Shown here in pieces: positions 62,813 to 64,000 of a stretch of DNA of 64,000 nucleotides. Position numbers and translations under genes: made by a program. The DNA lies in NCBI RefSeq assembly GCF_000970675.1, contig NZ_LAJA01000012.1, positions 19,554 to 83,553 on the forward strand. The letters run 5' to 3'. The DNA is from Domibacillus tundrae. GTDB lineage: Bacteria; Bacillota; Bacilli; Bacillales; Domibacillaceae. Position 1 is the stretch's first letter. The number at the start of each line of letters is the position of its first letter. The notes beneath the pieces are model-generated. The model was not told where the DNA came from and did not search any database. It was given only the letters and a program-made list of their open reading frames with translations.

Positions 62813-63892
62813 ATGAATGTACCCGCAATTTTATCTTCATACGACGCTTTTTTGCAGCTGCTTCAATCCAAACAACATTTACTCGATGAAGAACGCAATT
62901 TATCATTGACCCATTGTACCGATGAAGAATTTTTGGAATATTTTTTTGCGATAGGGATTTTAAAAGAAAACCGGACCTTTTCCCCTCATACGATAAAAGC
63001 ATATCGGAGTGATGCGAAAACATTGCTTTCGTATCTCGCTGCCCACTCTCTCACCTTCCGAAATATCGGCTTTCCGGAAGTAAAAGCTTATAATCGCTTA
63101 ATCATTGAATCATACAAGCCAAAAAGTGCACTTCGCAAACTGGAATTCTTTCGCCGTTTTCTCGAATTTGGCTTTAACACTCACTTTTATGGAACACGGC
63201 TGTCTGTCTGGATTCAAAAGCCACTTATCCAAAAAGGACACGTGTCACATTCAAGCGAAAACAGGACTGAAATGCGTGAGTTGTCTTCTAATGAAGCAAA
63301 ACATATTATCGATTGCTTCGCAAAAACTGTCAAAACAGATAAAAATGACAAACAATTGAAAGCGCGCAATCGGCTGATCGGCTTTTTATTGTTAACACTC
63401 GGCATTCGAGCATCCGAGCTCATTCAATTAAACTGGGGAAGCTTTCGGCGCAATCGGCGGGGAGATTTGCTTGTAGACGTAGTCGGAAAAGGCGGCAAAG
63501 AGCGGACACTGCCGGTTATGAACGAAACAGAGTCTCTTTTATTTAACTATCGAAACATTTGCGGTGACTTCGAGGATCTTGACCCGCATTCAAGCGAGCC
63601 ATTGTTTTATGCCATGTATAACAAAGTGGATCCACTTACAGATAAAAAAAAGTTATCATATGCAGCTCTTTATAAAATTGTGAAAGAAGCTGTTCAGCTT
63701 GCAGGCAGCAATTCCGCTGTGAGCCCACACTGGTTTCGACACACTTTTGTGACATCACTCCTTGAACAGGACGTGCCTCTTGCCGTTGTAAAAGATCTTG
63801 CTGGACATGCAGATATTTCCACCACTAATTTATACTTGGAGCGAATTCAGGAAGACCGGATGCATGATCATTTAAAAAATATTCGTTTTTAA
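62813..63892 (+). CDS. XerC/XerD-like tyrosine recombinase
   Basis: 359 residues with an extended N-terminal SAM-like domain (to about 165) and a complete catalytic set: Arg in LGIRASELIQL, Lys in VGKGGKERTLP, HWFRHTF (His-x2-Arg), GHADISTT (His) and Tyr in NLYLERI. No phage or transposon genes adjoin it, and codon use is like its neighbours, so it looks resident. It may be a third chromosomal Xer-type enzyme rather than XerC or XerD itself. AAAGGAGGG upstream of ATG. Confidence 0.88.
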   Translation: MNVPAILSSYDAFLQLLQSKQHLLDEERNLSLTHCTDEEFLEYFFAIGILKENRTFSPHTIKAYRSDAKTLLSYLAAHSLTFRNIGFPEVKAYNRLIIESYKPKSALRKLEFFRRFLEFGFNTHFYGTRLSVWIQKPLIQKGHVSHSSENRTEMRELSSNEAKHIIDCFAKTVKTDKNDKQLKARNRLIGFLLLTLGIRASELIQLNWGSFRRNRRGDLLVDVVGKGGKERTLPVMNETESLLFNYRNICGDFEDLDPHSSEPLFYAMYNKVDPLTDKKKLSYAALYKIVKEAVQLAGSNSAVSPHWFRHTFVTSLLEQDVPLAVVKDLAGHADISTTNLYLERIQEDRMHDHLKNIRF

Positions 63893-64000
63893 CCGTGCTT
63901 GAGATTCGCATTCTCGTGCATCGAGAATGCGAAAATCGGATCATAGTCCACTTCGATGCATGCATAATTTTCTTGTTTTCCTACATACAAAAGCCGGCGA
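63889..64000 (-). CDS. 3' end of an unidentified minus-strand gene (partial)
   Basis: From the window edge the minus strand reads 36 codons, RRLLYVGKQENYACIEVDYD then PIFAFSMHENANLKHG, and stops at 63889, overlapping the recombinase stop by 4 bp tail to tail. The reading is protein-like with no stops. The family cannot be named from this piece. The palindrome at 63905-63933 lies inside it. Confidence 0.6.
   Translation of the reverse strand, partial: RRLLYVGKQENYACIEVDYDPIFAFSMHENANLKHG

Noticed and set aside
62813..63892. Recombinase as part of a prophage or integrative element
   Set aside because: No other mobile-element genes, no direct repeats and ordinary neighbours (uvsE, nag operon); looks resident.
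63905..63933. Perfect 12-5-12 inverted repeat next to the tyrosine recombinase, considered as its recombination site
   Set aside because: It lies inside a plausible open reading frame on the minus strand that runs to the window edge, so coding constraint and chance are simpler explanations.

Overview
The window looks like a chromosomal stretch of a low-GC, spore-forming Firmicute of the Bacillaceae. Support for this: a CotF-type spore coat protein, the glcU-gdh pair, a haem aa3 quinol oxidase operon (qoxABCD), the YfmR, YpsA and YtpB families, strong GGAGG-type ribosome sites, frequent TTG/GTG starts and many strong intrinsic terminators. Species is not claimed. Coding is on both strands in short operons. 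One tRNA-Arg(CCU) is present; no rRNA, CRISPR array or intact insertion sequence was seen.

Layout. 1-3.7 kb is a loose accessory region: a DEDDh exonuclease, a decayed tyrosine-recombinase fragment beside tRNA-Arg, a 57-residue orphan peptide, two small proteins, and what looks like a complete type I toxin-antitoxin locus (27-residue holin-like toxin, convergent antisense RNA, sequestered ribosome site, long-range 5'-3' pairing). 3.7-9.7 kb: an ArAE-family membrane protein, a DJ-1/PfpI protein and qoxABCD behind a Rex-like operator. 9.7-15.5 kb: MOSC protein with a coupled micro-ORF, CotF coat protein, a collapsed PAS-EAL gene, a CDF metal transporter, a GAF-STAS protein and a membrane diguanylate cyclase. 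15.5-22.3 kb: SalA/Mrp ATPase, DUF1641 protein and NAD-type formate dehydrogenase on the minus strand, then a DUF2294 protein and a formate/nitrite channel on the plus strand. Both formate transcription units have leaders containing terminator-like hairpins. 22.3-31.4 kb: gdh-glcU, an orphan two-repeat protein, yfmR, ypsA, purT and a CHAD protein with a zinc-ribbon-like N terminus.

31.4-38.8 kb is a signalling block: a PAS-PAS-GGDEF-EAL protein, a dCache-GGDEF protein, and a ComA-like response regulator whose PAS-rich histidine kinase is broken by one in-frame amber codon between the His-phosphotransfer and ATPase domains. 38.9-42.6 kb: an OpuC/EgtU-type ABC importer with fused permease and binding protein, and a TerC-family protein. 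42.7-48.1 kb: a dead zinc alcohol dehydrogenase, a YtpB terpene synthase, an atypical SDR and a chemoreceptor. 48.2-53.0 kb: an ArsR-type regulator followed by three luciferase-like flavin monooxygenases and an Old Yellow Enzyme, preceded by a promoter-overlapping palindrome and containing a perfect 17-bp inverted repeat before the last gene. This looks like an inducible redox or xenobiotic module.

53-58 kb: two DUF2238-like membrane paralogues, a cyclopropane-fatty-acid synthase, a polysaccharide deacetylase and a small heat-shock protein. 58.1-61.7 kb: the GlcNAc operon nagA-nagB-nagR-SIS gene with two perfect mirror-image NagR operators and a cre-like site. 61.7-64 kb: UV-damage endonuclease uvsE, a tyrosine recombinase with a full catalytic set, and the 3' end of an unidentified minus-strand gene running off the window.

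The candidates most worth following are the type I toxin locus (3.26-3.61 kb), the amber-split ComP-like kinase (36.3-38.7 kb) and the ArsR-flavoenzyme module (48.2-53.0 kb).
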